Shown here piece after piece: positions 19,561 to 28,068 of a stretch of DNA of 64,000 bases. The stretch spans positions 124,001-188,000 of the forward strand of contig JAADJJ010000001.1 in NCBI GenBank assembly GCA_010092695.1, given 5' to 3'. The DNA comes from Enterobacteriaceae bacterium 4M9 (GTDB lineage: Bacteria; Pseudomonadota; Gammaproteobacteria; Enterobacterales; Enterobacteriaceae). Within the stretch, counting starts at the first letter, position 1. The number at the start of each line of letters is the position of its first letter. Position numbers and translations under genes: made by a program. The notes below the pieces were generated by a model, which was not told the origin of the DNA, did no database searches, and was given only the letters and a program-made list of their open reading frames with translations.

Positions 19561-19616
19561 AAGACAGGGATGGTGTCTATGGCAAGGAAAAACAGGGTTG
19601 CTACTGGTTACTGCGG

Positions 19617-20123
19617 TTACTGATTACTACGATTACTGCTACTAATCTGTAATACTGAGTTTTTTTGCAAATCAGCAATTTCACGAAGCTGATTCATACG
19701 CAGGCGGTGTTTGTCATTTAAAACCGCTCGCTGCTCGGGTGTTAATAGCTGGAACATCTGGTTGCGCACTTTCGCCATTTCAACCTGGCGGGCAACCTGT
19801 TCCTGTGCCATTTTTTCTGCCTGAGTACGCACAGCTTTTTCGTCAAACTTTTCTGACGTTACAAGCCGATGCATGGTCTCTAATTCGCTAACATTAACAG
19901 GTGACTGATTGTGTCTGGCTAATTGCATCAGGTCGCGCATTTGCTGGCGCTGTTGCTCAGTCAGGCTAATGCCGTCAAACATATGTTGCTGAACACTGTT
20001 GCGCTGCGTTGCCCCGTCAGGCTGATACCACTTGTCACCCGCGAGGGCTTCAGCAGCCTGGCCTGGTAACGCAATCAGCATCAGGGTTGAGGCCATGACG
20101 GCAGCGGAAACATTGCGCATCAC
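19617..20123 (-). CDS. cpxP: periplasmic Cpx adaptor/inhibitor CpxP
   Basis: CpxP is a periplasmic chaperone-like protein that holds CpxA inactive and is degraded by DegP under stress. The 168 residues comprise a signal peptide (to about 24) and a helical body with both LTxxQ motifs (SLTEQQRQQM and LLTPEQRAVL). It is divergent from cpxRA, with a CpxR box in between. An alternative start one codon later is equally possible. Confidence 0.95.
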   Translation of the reverse strand: MMRNVSAAVMASTLMLIALPGQAAEALAGDKWYQPDGATQRNSVQQHMFDGISLTEQQRQQMRDLMQLARHNQSPVNVSELETMHRLVTSEKFDEKAVRTQAEKMAQEQVARQVEMAKVRNQMFQLLTPEQRAVLNDKHRLRMNQLREIADLQKNSVLQISSSNRSNQ

Positions 20124-20199
20124 TCACTCCCAGAAATCTTGTGCTGCGATTCAACGAGGAGCAGTGTACGATTCCCGCTGCAAACAAGCGTCAGGGGGT

Positions 20200-20214
20200 G
20201 TAAAACAACGTAAA
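20200..20214. promoter_or_regulatory. CpxR box
   Basis: GTAAA-ACAAC-GTAAA is a perfect match to the CpxR consensus GTAAA-N5-GTAAA. It lies between divergent cpxP and cpxRA, 77 bases from the cpxP start and 55 from the cpxR start. It can activate cpxP and autoregulate cpxRA. Confidence 0.85.
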
Positions 20215-20268
20215 GTCATGGATTAGCCGTCCTGGATGACGTAATTTCTGCCTCGGAGGTATTAAAAA

Positions 20269-20967
20269 ATGAATAAAATCCTGTTAGTCGATGATGACCG
20301 AGAGCTCACTTCCCTGTTAAAGGAGTTGCTCGACATGGAAGGGTTCAATGTTCTTGTCGCCCATGATGGCGAGCAGGCGCTAGACCTCCTGGATGACACC
20401 GTCGATTTGCTTTTGCTTGACGTGATGATGCCGAAGAAAAACGGCATTGATACGTTAAAAGAGCTGCGCCAGACGCATCAAACCCCTGTCATTATGCTGA
20501 CCGCGCGTGGCAGCGAACTTGACCGCGTACTGGGCCTTGAGCTGGGTGCTGACGACTATCTGCCGAAGCCGTTTAACGACCGGGAGCTGGTTGCCCGTAT
20601 CCGCGCTATTCTGCGTCGCTCTCACTGGAGCGAACAGCAGCAGACCAGTGATAACGGCTCTCCAACGCTGGAAGTCGATGCGCTGAGCCTCAACCCTGGC
20701 CGCCAGGAAGCCAGCTTTGACGGTAAAACACTGGAGTTGACCGGTACCGAGTTCACGCTTCTCTACTTGCTGGCGCAGCATCTTGGTCAGGTGGTCTCAC
20801 GTGAACATCTCAGCCAGGAAGTGCTGGGTAAACGCCTCACGCCGTTTGACCGCGCCATTGATATGCATATTTCTAACCTGCGTCGCAAACTCCCTGAGCG
20901 CAAGGACGGACACCCCTGGTTTAAAACCCTCAGAGGACGCGGCTATCTGATGGTATCAGCTTCATGA
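20269..20967 (+). CDS. cpxR: response regulator CpxR
   Basis: CpxR is the OmpR-family regulator of the envelope-stress response. The 232 residues consist of a receiver with phospho-acceptor Asp 51 (LLLLDVMMPKK), the acidic pocket Asp 8-10 and Lys in PKPF, then a C-terminal winged helix. An in-frame GAGG ribosome site precedes the ATG. The cpxA ATG overlaps its stop by four bases. Confidence 0.97.
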   Translation: MNKILLVDDDRELTSLLKELLDMEGFNVLVAHDGEQALDLLDDTVDLLLLDVMMPKKNGIDTLKELRQTHQTPVIMLTARGSELDRVLGLELGADDYLPKPFNDRELVARIRAILRRSHWSEQQQTSDNGSPTLEVDALSLNPGRQEASFDGKTLELTGTEFTLLYLLAQHLGQVVSREHLSQEVLGKRLTPFDRAIDMHISNLRRKLPERKDGHPWFKTLRGRGYLMVSAS

Positions 20968-22337
20968 TAGGAAGCCTGACCGCCCGCATTTTTGCCATTT
21001 TCTGGCTGACGCTGGCACTGGTATTAATGCTGGTTTTGATGCTGCCCAAGCTCGACTCTCGCCAGATGACGGAACTTCTGGAGAGCGAGCAGCGTCAGGG
21101 CACCATGATTGAGCAACACGTTGAGGCGGAGCTTGCCAACGATCCGCCTAACGACCTGATGTGGTGGCGCAGGCTGTTTCGCGCTATCGACAAATGGGCA
21201 CCGCCCGGGCAGCGCCTGCTGCTGGTGACCAGCGAGGGGCGTGTTATTGGCGCCCAGCGCAACGAAATGCAGATAATCCGCAACTTTATCGGCCAGTCCG
21301 ATAACGCCGACCATCCTCAGAAGAAAAAATATGGCCGCCAGGAGCTGATTGGCCCTTTTTCCGTGCATGATGGCGAAGATAACTACCAGCTTTACCTGAT
21401 TAGACCGGCCAGCAACTCACAGTCCGACTTCATCAACCTGCTGTTTGACCGCCCGCTTTTGCTGCTCATAGTGACAATGCTGGTCAGTTCACCGCTGCTG
21501 CTGTGGCTGGCGTGGAGCCTGGCAAAACCAGCGCGTAAGCTGAAAAATGCCGCTGATGAAGTGGCCCAGGGCAACCTGCGCCAGCACCCGGAACTGGAAT
21601 CTGGCCCTCAGGAGTTTCATGCCGCAGGCTCCAGCTTTAACCAGATGGTTTCTGCACTTGAGCGCATGATGACCGGCCAACAGCGCCTGCTTTCAGATAT
21701 CTCACACGAACTACGCACACCGTTAACGCGCTTACAGCTTGGCACCGCCCTGCTGCGCCGTCGTAGCGGTGAAAGCAAAGAGCTGGAGCGTATTGAGACC
21801 GAAGCACTGCGCCTGGATAGTATGATTAACGACCTGCTGGTCATGTCACGCACGCAGCAGAAAAACGCGCTGGTCAGCGAAACACTCAAGGCAAATCAGC
21901 TTTGGGGAGAAATGCTGGACAACGCCGCCTTTGAGGCCGAGCAGAAGGGCAAATCGCTGGAGATTACCTATCCGCCAGGTCCGTGGCTGCTGTACGGCAA
22001 CCCCAACGCGCTGGAAAGTGCGCTGGAAAACATTGTCCGCAATGCGCTTCGCTACTCACACACCAAAATCGCCGTTAACTTCTCCGTGGATAACCAGGGG
22101 ATTACCGTCACGGTCGATGATGATGGTCCTGGCGTTAGCGCGGAAGATCGCGAACAAATCTTCCGCCCGTTCTTTCGCACCGATGAAGCTCGCGATCGTG
22201 AGTCAGGCGGCACCGGTCTTGGCCTCGCCATAGTCGATACGGCCGTTCAGCAACATCGCGGTTGGGTGAAGGCCGACGACAGCCCGCTGGGCGGCCTGCG
22301 CCTGACGCTCTGGCTACCGCTATACCACCGTCCATAA
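20964..22337 (+). CDS. cpxA: sensor histidine kinase CpxA
   Basis: CpxA senses misfolded envelope proteins and phosphorylates CpxR. The 457 residues comprise TM1 (about 8-28), a periplasmic sensor loop, TM2 (about 164-186), HAMP, the dimerisation helix with phospho-His 248 (SDISHELRTP), and an HATPase domain with the N box (NIVRNALRYS), DDDGPGV and GGTGLGLAI. It overlaps cpxR in an ATGA junction. In K-12 yiiM follows cpxA; here trmL does. Confidence 0.97.
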   Translation: MIGSLTARIFAIFWLTLALVLMLVLMLPKLDSRQMTELLESEQRQGTMIEQHVEAELANDPPNDLMWWRRLFRAIDKWAPPGQRLLLVTSEGRVIGAQRNEMQIIRNFIGQSDNADHPQKKKYGRQELIGPFSVHDGEDNYQLYLIRPASNSQSDFINLLFDRPLLLLIVTMLVSSPLLLWLAWSLAKPARKLKNAADEVAQGNLRQHPELESGPQEFHAAGSSFNQMVSALERMMTGQQRLLSDISHELRTPLTRLQLGTALLRRRSGESKELERIETEALRLDSMINDLLVMSRTQQKNALVSETLKANQLWGEMLDNAAFEAEQKGKSLEITYPPGPWLLYGNPNALESALENIVRNALRYSHTKIAVNFSVDNQGITVTVDDDGPGVSAEDREQIFRPFFRTDEARDRESGGTGLGLAIVDTAVQQHRGWVKADDSPLGGLRLTLWLPLYHRP

Positions 22338-22344
22338 TGTCTTG

Positions 22345-22371
22345 CCCTTCTCCCTGCGGTGGGGAGAAGGG
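22345..22371. repeat. REP-like palindrome between cpxA and trmL
   Basis: CCCTTCTCCC (22345-22354) and GGGAGAAGGG (22362-22371) are a perfect 10-bp inverted repeat around TGCGGTG. No T-run follows. It resembles the CCCTCTCCC-type extragenic palindromes common in enteric genomes. Other copies would be needed to call it a repeat family; the window offers only a weaker look-alike at 28063-28083. Confidence 0.5.
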
Positions 22372-22425
22372 ATGTCCGTGCTGAGCAAATCTGCTATTCT
22401 GCGCCCCGTCCAGAAGGGGAAGCCA

Positions 22426-22896
22426 ATGCTGAATATCGTGCTGTTCGAACCAGAAATCCCACCTAATACCGGCAATATCATTCGCCTGTGCGCTAATACC
22501 GGTTTTCGCCTGCACATCATCGAGCCGATGGGCTTTACCTGGGACGATAAGCGCCTGCGCCGCGCCGGGCTGGATTATCACGAATTCACTCGTGTTGCTC
22601 GTCATCACGATTTTGCGGCCTTTGTCGCCACACAGCAGCCCGAACGGCTGTTTGCGCTCACCACCAAAGGCACACCTGCGCACAGCGCGGTGAGCTATCG
22701 TGAGGGCGATTATTTACTTTTTGGCCCGGAAACCCGCGGCCTGCCCGCCAGCATCCTCGATGCCATGCCGGCACAGCAGAAAATCCGCATACCGATGGTG
22801 CCAGACAGCCGCAGCATGAATCTGTCTAACGCGGTATCGGTTGTGGTGTATGAGGCCTGGCGCCAGCTGGGATATGCTGGCGCGCTGGAGCGCTGA
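22426..22896 (+). CDS. trmL: tRNA (cytidine/uridine-2'-O-)-methyltransferase TrmL
   Basis: TrmL methylates the 2'-OH of wobble nucleotide 34 in two tRNA-Leu species. The 156-residue SPOUT protein has the knot motifs EIPPNTGNIIRLCANTG, LLFGPETRGLP and MVPDSRSMNLSNAVSVV. The ATG at 22426 matches E. coli YibK; the frame continues upstream through the palindrome but is not conserved there. It converges on cysE. Confidence 0.94.
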   Translation: MLNIVLFEPEIPPNTGNIIRLCANTGFRLHIIEPMGFTWDDKRLRRAGLDYHEFTRVARHHDFAAFVATQQPERLFALTTKGTPAHSAVSYREGDYLLFGPETRGLPASILDAMPAQQKIRIPMVPDSRSMNLSNAVSVVVYEAWRQLGYAGALER

Positions 22897-22943
22897 ACTC
22901 AATTGATGCGTTGATCCACACGCAAACTCCATGCATAAACAAA

Positions 22944-22970
22944 CAGGGCGATGGTTTCAAACCATCGCCC
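22944..22970 (-). terminator. terminator of the cysE operon
   Basis: GGGCGATGGTT (22946-22956) and AACCATCGCCC (22960-22970) form a perfect 11-bp stem. On the reverse strand it is followed by TGTTTGTTT, so it best fits cysE, though trmL could use it with less efficiency. Confidence 0.75.
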
Positions 22971-23043
22971 TGAAAGTGTGAAGCATAAAACTGGAAGGCG
23001 AACGCGTTAGCACAGCGCCTACAGCATCTGACCTGCGACCTTA

Positions 23044-23862
23044 TTAAATCCCATCGCCGTATTCAAAGCCCTGCATGCCGTTAAAGTGCTGGTCCATATC
23101 CATTGCCGGTTTATCACTTTCCGGCCTGCCGACAATGCGTGCGGGCACACCAGCGGCGGTGGTGTGCGGCGGCACCGGTTGCAGCACCACAGAGCCTGCG
23201 CCAATTTTGGCACCGCGCCCCACTTCAATATTGCCGAGAATTTTAGCACCAGCGCCAATCATGACACCTTCACGAATCTTAGGATGACGGTCGCCGCTGG
23301 TTTTACCGGTACCACCGAGCGTGACAGACTGGAGAATGGACACGTCGTCTTCAATCACCGCGGTCTCTCCTACCACAATACCGGTTGCGTGATCGAGCAT
23401 AATCCCACGGCCAATCTTTGCCGCCGGGTGGATATCGACCTGGAAAGAGACCGACACCTGGTTTTGCAGGAAAATTGCCAGCGCGCGCCGTCCCTGGTTC
23501 CACAGCCAGTGGCCGATACGATAAGACTGCAGCGCATGGAAGCCTTTAAGGTACAGCAGCGGCGTGGAATATTTGTCTACCGCCGGATCGCGCGTGCGCA
23601 CCGCCTGGATATCGTAGGCCGCAGACGCAATCATCTGCGGATCGGCCGCATATGCCTCCTCCACCATTTCACGGATGGCAATGGCGGGCATAATGGGTGA
23701 CGCAAGTTTGTTGGCGAGCATGTAGCTCAGCGCGCTGCCAAGGCTCTCATGCTTGAGTAGCGTTGCGTGATAAAAACTGGCCAGCATGGGTTCGCAATCT
23801 GCCAGCGCCCGGGCTTCGGCTTTAATGTTATTCCAGACCAGTTCGACTTCTTCACACAACAT
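23044..23862 (-). CDS. cysE: serine O-acetyltransferase CysE
   Basis: CysE makes O-acetylserine, the carbon precursor of cysteine, and is feedback-inhibited by cysteine. The 272 residues have an N-terminal helical domain and a left-handed beta-helix of hexapeptide repeats from about 140 (HPAAKIGRGIML to GVPARIVG). The catalytic His lies in DHATGIVVGE. It is the last gene of yibN-grxC-secB-gpsA-cysE. Confidence 0.97.
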   Translation of the reverse strand: MLCEEVELVWNNIKAEARALADCEPMLASFYHATLLKHESLGSALSYMLANKLASPIMPAIAIREMVEEAYAADPQMIASAAYDIQAVRTRDPAVDKYSTPLLYLKGFHALQSYRIGHWLWNQGRRALAIFLQNQVSVSFQVDIHPAAKIGRGIMLDHATGIVVGETAVIEDDVSILQSVTLGGTGKTSGDRHPKIREGVMIGAGAKILGNIEVGRGAKIGAGSVVLQPVPPHTTAAGVPARIVGRPESDKPAMDMDQHFNGMQGFEYGDGI

Positions 23863-23941
23863 TGCATTCCTCCAGAAAATAGCGAGCCCGGCAATCTGTA
23901 AGCAAATTGCCGGGCCGCTGCGGTGATGATTGTTTATTCCG

Positions 23942-24955
23942 TCAGTGGCTTTCGTCTTTGCGCGTACGTCCTAACAGAGTTAATGCTGCCTCGCGCGCAT
24001 TTTTTCCGCAATACAATACCTGATAAATTTCCTCAGTTATTGGCATTTCTACACAAAAACGTGCGGCAAGTTCGCGCACCTCTTTGGTATTGCGATAGCC
24101 CTCAACCACCTGACCAATCTTTTCCTGGGCGCTGATGACATCCAGCCCTTGTCCCAACATCATGCCAAAGCGGCGGTTACGAGACTGGTTATCGGTGCAG
24201 GTCAGCACCAAATCACCCAGCCCCGCCATGCCCATGAAGGTGGCAGGGTCAGCCCCAAGCGCACTGCCAAGCCGCGTCATTTCTGCAAGACCACGGGTTA
24301 TCAGCGCTGTACGAGCGTTGGCGCCAAAGCCAATGCCATCCGACATGCCCGCACCAATAGCGATAACGTTTTTCACGGCGCCACCCAGCTGCACGCCTGT
24401 GAAGTCGTGGTTACGATACACGCGGAAGCTTTTGCCACAGTGCAATAACTGCTGCAAATCCTGGGCAAAGGCATCGTCAGTGGCCGCAACCGCAATTGCG
24501 GTCGGCATACCCGCCGCCAGCTCTTTAGCGAACGTCGGCCCGGAAATCACTGCCAGCGGGATGCTTTCACCCAGCACTTCACGCGCCACATCCTGCAAAA
24601 GACGCCCTGTTTCTGCCTCAAGGCCTTTTGTCGCCCAGACAAGGCGTGCATCCGGGCGCATCAGCGGCTTAATCTGGCTCAGCACCTCACCAAATACATG
24701 GCTTGGCACCACAACCAGAATATCGCGGCTCACACTCAGCGCGTCGGCGAGCGAGCTTTCAAGGTGCAGTGTGTCAGGGAAAGGTACGTCGGGAAGGAAG
24801 GCGGCGTTACATCTGTCGTGCTGTAGCAAAGCAATGTGCTTCGGGTCATGCCCCCAAAGAACAACTTCGTGACCATTTCTTGCCAGAGTGATGGCAAGAG
24901 CGGTGCCGTAAGAGCCGGCACCGATCACTGTCATTGACGCATTAATGGCGTTCAT
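23942..24955 (-). CDS. gpsA: glycerol-3-phosphate dehydrogenase [NAD(P)+] GpsA
   Basis: GpsA reduces dihydroxyacetone phosphate to sn-glycerol-3-phosphate for phospholipid synthesis. The 337 residues include the Rossmann glycine motif GAGSYGTALA (12-21), the substrate/catalytic Lys region GGAVKNVIAIGAG and GLGDLVLTCT. Its ATG overlaps the secB stop by one base, so translation is probably coupled. Confidence 0.97.
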   Translation of the reverse strand: MNAINASMTVIGAGSYGTALAITLARNGHEVVLWGHDPKHIALLQHDRCNAAFLPDVPFPDTLHLESSLADALSVSRDILVVVPSHVFGEVLSQIKPLMRPDARLVWATKGLEAETGRLLQDVAREVLGESIPLAVISGPTFAKELAAGMPTAIAVAATDDAFAQDLQQLLHCGKSFRVYRNHDFTGVQLGGAVKNVIAIGAGMSDGIGFGANARTALITRGLAEMTRLGSALGADPATFMGMAGLGDLVLTCTDNQSRNRRFGMMLGQGLDVISAQEKIGQVVEGYRNTKEVRELAARFCVEMPITEEIYQVLYCGKNAREAALTLLGRTRKDESH

Positions 24956-25425
24956 CAGGCATCCTGATGCGGCTGCTCACCTTCAGCGCCAGCCTGCTGC
25001 TGTAAATAATTCATAAACAGCGCATCAAAGTTTACCGGCGCGAGGTTCAGCTGCGGGAAAGTACCGCGTGAGACCAGGCTCGTAATACATTCGCGAGCGT
25101 ACGGGAACAGAATGTTCGGGCAGTATGCACCCAGGCAATGTGCCAGCTGCGGGCCTTCAATACCACCGATGCTGAAGATACCCGCCTGCTGCGCTTCGCA
25201 CAGGAATGCGGTCTCGTCATTCAGGCTCGCCGTTACGGTTACGCGCAACACCACTTCATAAACACCGTCTGCCAGCTGGCTTGACGCCGTATCCAGGTCC
25301 AGCTTCACTTCCGGCTGCCATTCTTTCTGGAAAACCTGCGGTGCGTTCGGCGCTTCAAAAGAAACGTCTTTGGTATAAACGCGCTGGATCTGGAAAGCCA
25401 TTTCGGTGTTGTTTTGTTCAGACAT
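24955..25425 (-). CDS. secB: protein-export chaperone SecB
   Basis: SecB is a cytoplasmic tetramer that keeps preproteins unfolded and hands them to SecA. The 156-residue protein is nearly identical to E. coli SecB from MSEQNNTEM on. That ATG at 25425 was chosen over a start five codons upstream. The acidic SecA-binding surface and C-terminal helix are retained. Confidence 0.97.
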   Translation of the reverse strand: MSEQNNTEMAFQIQRVYTKDVSFEAPNAPQVFQKEWQPEVKLDLDTASSQLADGVYEVVLRVTVTASLNDETAFLCEAQQAGIFSIGGIEGPQLAHCLGAYCPNILFPYARECITSLVSRGTFPQLNLAPVNFDALFMNYLQQQAGAEGEQPHQDA

Positions 25426-25563
25426 TAAAGAAACCCTCAAAAAGTGATGTTTTAAATTCCATTCAACAACGGGTCCGGCGGTGTTATCTGCCCCCGCACT
25501 CCCGGTTATTCATTGACTGCCATCTGTAGCGTGTTTGCCCACAAAGCAGTGGGCACGTCCGCA

Positions 25564-25815
25564 TCAGGCCAGCAGGGGGTCTAACCCACCCTTTGCATCC
25601 AGTGCATATAAATCGTCACAGCCACCAATATGCTGTGCATCGATAAAAATCTGTGGCACCGTCGTGCGACCGCTGCGCTTTATCATCTCTTCGCGCTTTG
25701 ACGCATCGCCATCAATCGGCAGTTCTTCAAACGTCACGCCTTTGCTCTCAAGCAACGCCTTTGCACGGTGGCAATAAGGGCAGGTGACTTTGGTATAAAT
25801 TTCGATATTGGCCAT
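25564..25815 (-). CDS. grxC: glutaredoxin 3 GrxC
   Basis: GrxC is a small glutathione-dependent dithiol oxidoreductase. The 83 residues contain the active site Cys12-Pro-Tyr-Cys15 (TKVTCPYCHRAK) and the glutathione-binding TVPQIFI and GGCDDLY turns. A TGCCCAC hairpin (25536-25555) lies between grxC and secB. Confidence 0.96.
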   Translation of the reverse strand: MANIEIYTKVTCPYCHRAKALLESKGVTFEELPIDGDASKREEMIKRSGRTTVPQIFIDAQHIGGCDDLYALDAKGGLDPLLA

Positions 25816-25832
25816 AGGTCGCTCCAGTGCGT

Positions 25833-26264
25833 TTATTTTCCGCGTACCAGCGGCAGGTTCTCGCCGCTCCAGCCAGCCACGCCTTCTTTCATCACGAAGA
25901 CCTGCTCAAAACCGGCTTTATGCAGATGATTGCCTGACTCCTGCGCCGACATCCCATTAGCATCAACCACAATAATGGGTTTGTTTTTGTGCTTTTCCAA
26001 CTCCCCAAAATTGCTGTTTTTGATATCAGCTGGCAGCACGTTCTGCGCGCCCGAAATGTGCCCTTTACGGAACTCATCGCGCTGACGCAAATCCACCACA
26101 ATAGCGTCTTCTTTATTGATAAGGCGCGTGGCTTCGCCGCGGCTGATAACCTTCACTTTAGAGGTCATGCCTTTAAAAGTGGTGTAGATAACGGCCAACA
26201 GAAGTGCAACCCACGCGATACTCAGTATCGGATGGCGGCCAACGAATTGCATAATCTCTTGCAT
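25833..26264 (-). CDS. yibN: membrane-anchored rhodanese-like protein YibN
   Basis: The 143 residues start with a membrane helix (about 11-28) and continue into a cytoplasmic rhodanese domain (DLRQRDEFRKGHI, EGVAGWSGENLP). The active-site loop reads ANGMSAQES, where E. coli YibN has GSGMQCQEP. The catalytic cysteine is therefore an alanine, and sulfurtransferase activity is unlikely. The ATG at 26264 matches E. coli; the longer frame to 26333 is not conserved. First gene of the grxC-secB-gpsA-cysE operon. Confidence 0.92.
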   Translation of the reverse strand: MQEIMQFVGRHPILSIAWVALLLAVIYTTFKGMTSKVKVISRGEATRLINKEDAIVVDLRQRDEFRKGHISGAQNVLPADIKNSNFGELEKHKNKPIIVVDANGMSAQESGNHLHKAGFEQVFVMKEGVAGWSGENLPLVRGK

Positions 26265-26511
26265 GGGGGGTAACAACTCCCGACAAATATAAAGATGAAA
26301 ACCAGTGGAGAGTATACCTGCGCGCTGTGTCAATTACAGCCAGTGAACAACAGGGAATGCATTTTCTGCGTACTGTTACGAAAAAATATTGAAATCACGG
26401 CTGCAATCTCTGGATTCCAGGTGCTTCTTTGATCTCCTGAGGCTATCCATCAAAACTGAGTGTAGTAAAATTACGCAAAATTTTTATCTTTTATGCATGA
26501 GGTCATTTGCA

Positions 26512-28059
26512 ATGTCGGTTTCTAAAAAACCCATGGTACTGGTGATTCTGGATGGCTATGGCTATCGCGAAGACCAGCAGGACAACGCTATTTCCAGCGC
26601 ACGCACCCCGGTGATGGACGCGCTGTGGGGCCAACGCCCACACACGCTGGTTGACGCCTCCGGGCTGGAAGTGGGCCTGCCGGACCGCCAGATGGGTAAC
26701 TCTGAAGTTGGCCACGTAAACCTGGGCGCAGGACGCATCGTCTATCAGGACCTGACGCGCCTGGATGTGGAAATCAAAGAAGGCACCTTTTTTGAGAATG
26801 CTGCCCTGACCGCAGCTGTAGACCATGCGACTGCCGCCGGTAAAGCGGTACACATTATGGGTCTGATGTCGCCAGGTGGCGTACACAGCCATGAAGATCA
26901 TATCCTTGCAATGGTCGAAATGGCCGCCAAACGTGGCGCAGAAAAAATCTACCTGCACGCGTTCCTTGATGGCCGTGACACGCCGCCGCGCAGCGCCGAA
27001 GCCACGCTCAAGCGTTTTGAAGACAAATTCGCAAGCCTCGGCAAGGGCCGTGTCGCGTCAATCATCGGCCGCTATTTTGCGATGGACCGTGACAACCGCT
27101 GGGACCGCGTAGAACTGGCTTATGACCTGATGACGCAGGCCGTAGGCGAGTTCCAGGCTGACAGCGCCGTTGCAGGCCTGCAGGCTGCCTATGCGCGTGA
27201 TGAAAATGACGAGTTCGTAAAACCGACTGTGATTCGTGGCGCTGGTGATGAAAGTGCCGCAATGGAAGATGGCGACGCGCTGATTTTCATGAACTTCCGT
27301 GCCGACCGCGCCCGCCAGATCACTCGCGCTTTTATCAACACCGACTTTGACGGCTTCAGCCGCAAAAAAATAGTGAAATTCTGCGATTTTGTCATGCTGA
27401 CCGAATATGCCGCGGATATCAAAACCGCCTGTGCTTACCCGCCGAGCGCACTACTGAACACCTTTGGCGAGTGGATGGCAAAACAGGGCAAAAGTCAGCT
27501 GCGTATTTCTGAAACCGAAAAATACGCTCACGTTACGTTCTTCTTTAACGGTGGCGTGGAAGAGCCGTTTAACGGCGAAGACCGCATTCTGATTCAGTCT
27601 CCACAGGTAGCTACCTACGACCTGCAACCAGAAATGAGCTCAGAAGAGCTGACCAGTAAACTGGTTGCTGCTATCGGTAGCGGCAAATATGACGCCATCA
27701 TCTGTAACTACCCGAACGGCGATATGGTCGGTCACACCGGTGTATTTGACGCTGCCGTGCAGGCCGTTGAAGCGCTTGACCGCTGCATCGACCAGGTTAC
27801 TCACGCAGTAGAAGCCGCCGGGGGCCAACTGCTTATCACTGCCGACCACGGTAATGCCGAGCAGATGCGCGACCCTTCAACCGGCCAGGCGCACACGGCT
27901 CACACCAACCTGCCGGTGCCGCTTATCTACGTTGGCGCAAAAACCGTCAAAGCCGTCGGCGGTGGCAAGCTGTCGGACATCGCGCCGACGATGCTGAGCC
28001 TGATGGGCATGGAAATCCCGAAAGAGATGACTGGTAAGCCGCTGTTCATCGTGGAATAA
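26512..28059 (+). CDS. gpmI: 2,3-bisphosphoglycerate-independent phosphoglycerate mutase GpmI
   Basis: GpmI is the Mn-dependent mutase converting 3- to 2-phosphoglycerate. The 515 residues show the alkaline-phosphatase-like metal sites (ILDGYG, then TADHGNAEQM) and the phospho-acceptor Ser 64 in MGNSEVGH. The ATG at 26512 aligns with E. coli; the 41-codon upstream extension is not conserved. envC and yibQ follow on the same strand. Confidence 0.96.
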   Translation: MSVSKKPMVLVILDGYGYREDQQDNAISSARTPVMDALWGQRPHTLVDASGLEVGLPDRQMGNSEVGHVNLGAGRIVYQDLTRLDVEIKEGTFFENAALTAAVDHATAAGKAVHIMGLMSPGGVHSHEDHILAMVEMAAKRGAEKIYLHAFLDGRDTPPRSAEATLKRFEDKFASLGKGRVASIIGRYFAMDRDNRWDRVELAYDLMTQAVGEFQADSAVAGLQAAYARDENDEFVKPTVIRGAGDESAAMEDGDALIFMNFRADRARQITRAFINTDFDGFSRKKIVKFCDFVMLTEYAADIKTACAYPPSALLNTFGEWMAKQGKSQLRISETEKYAHVTFFFNGGVEEPFNGEDRILIQSPQVATYDLQPEMSSEELTSKLVAAIGSGKYDAIICNYPNGDMVGHTGVFDAAVQAVEALDRCIDQVTHAVEAAGGQLLITADHGNAEQMRDPSTGQAHTAHTNLPVPLIYVGAKTVKAVGGGKLSDIAPTMLSLMGMEIPKEMTGKPLFIVE

Positions 28060-28068
28060 TCCTTCCCC

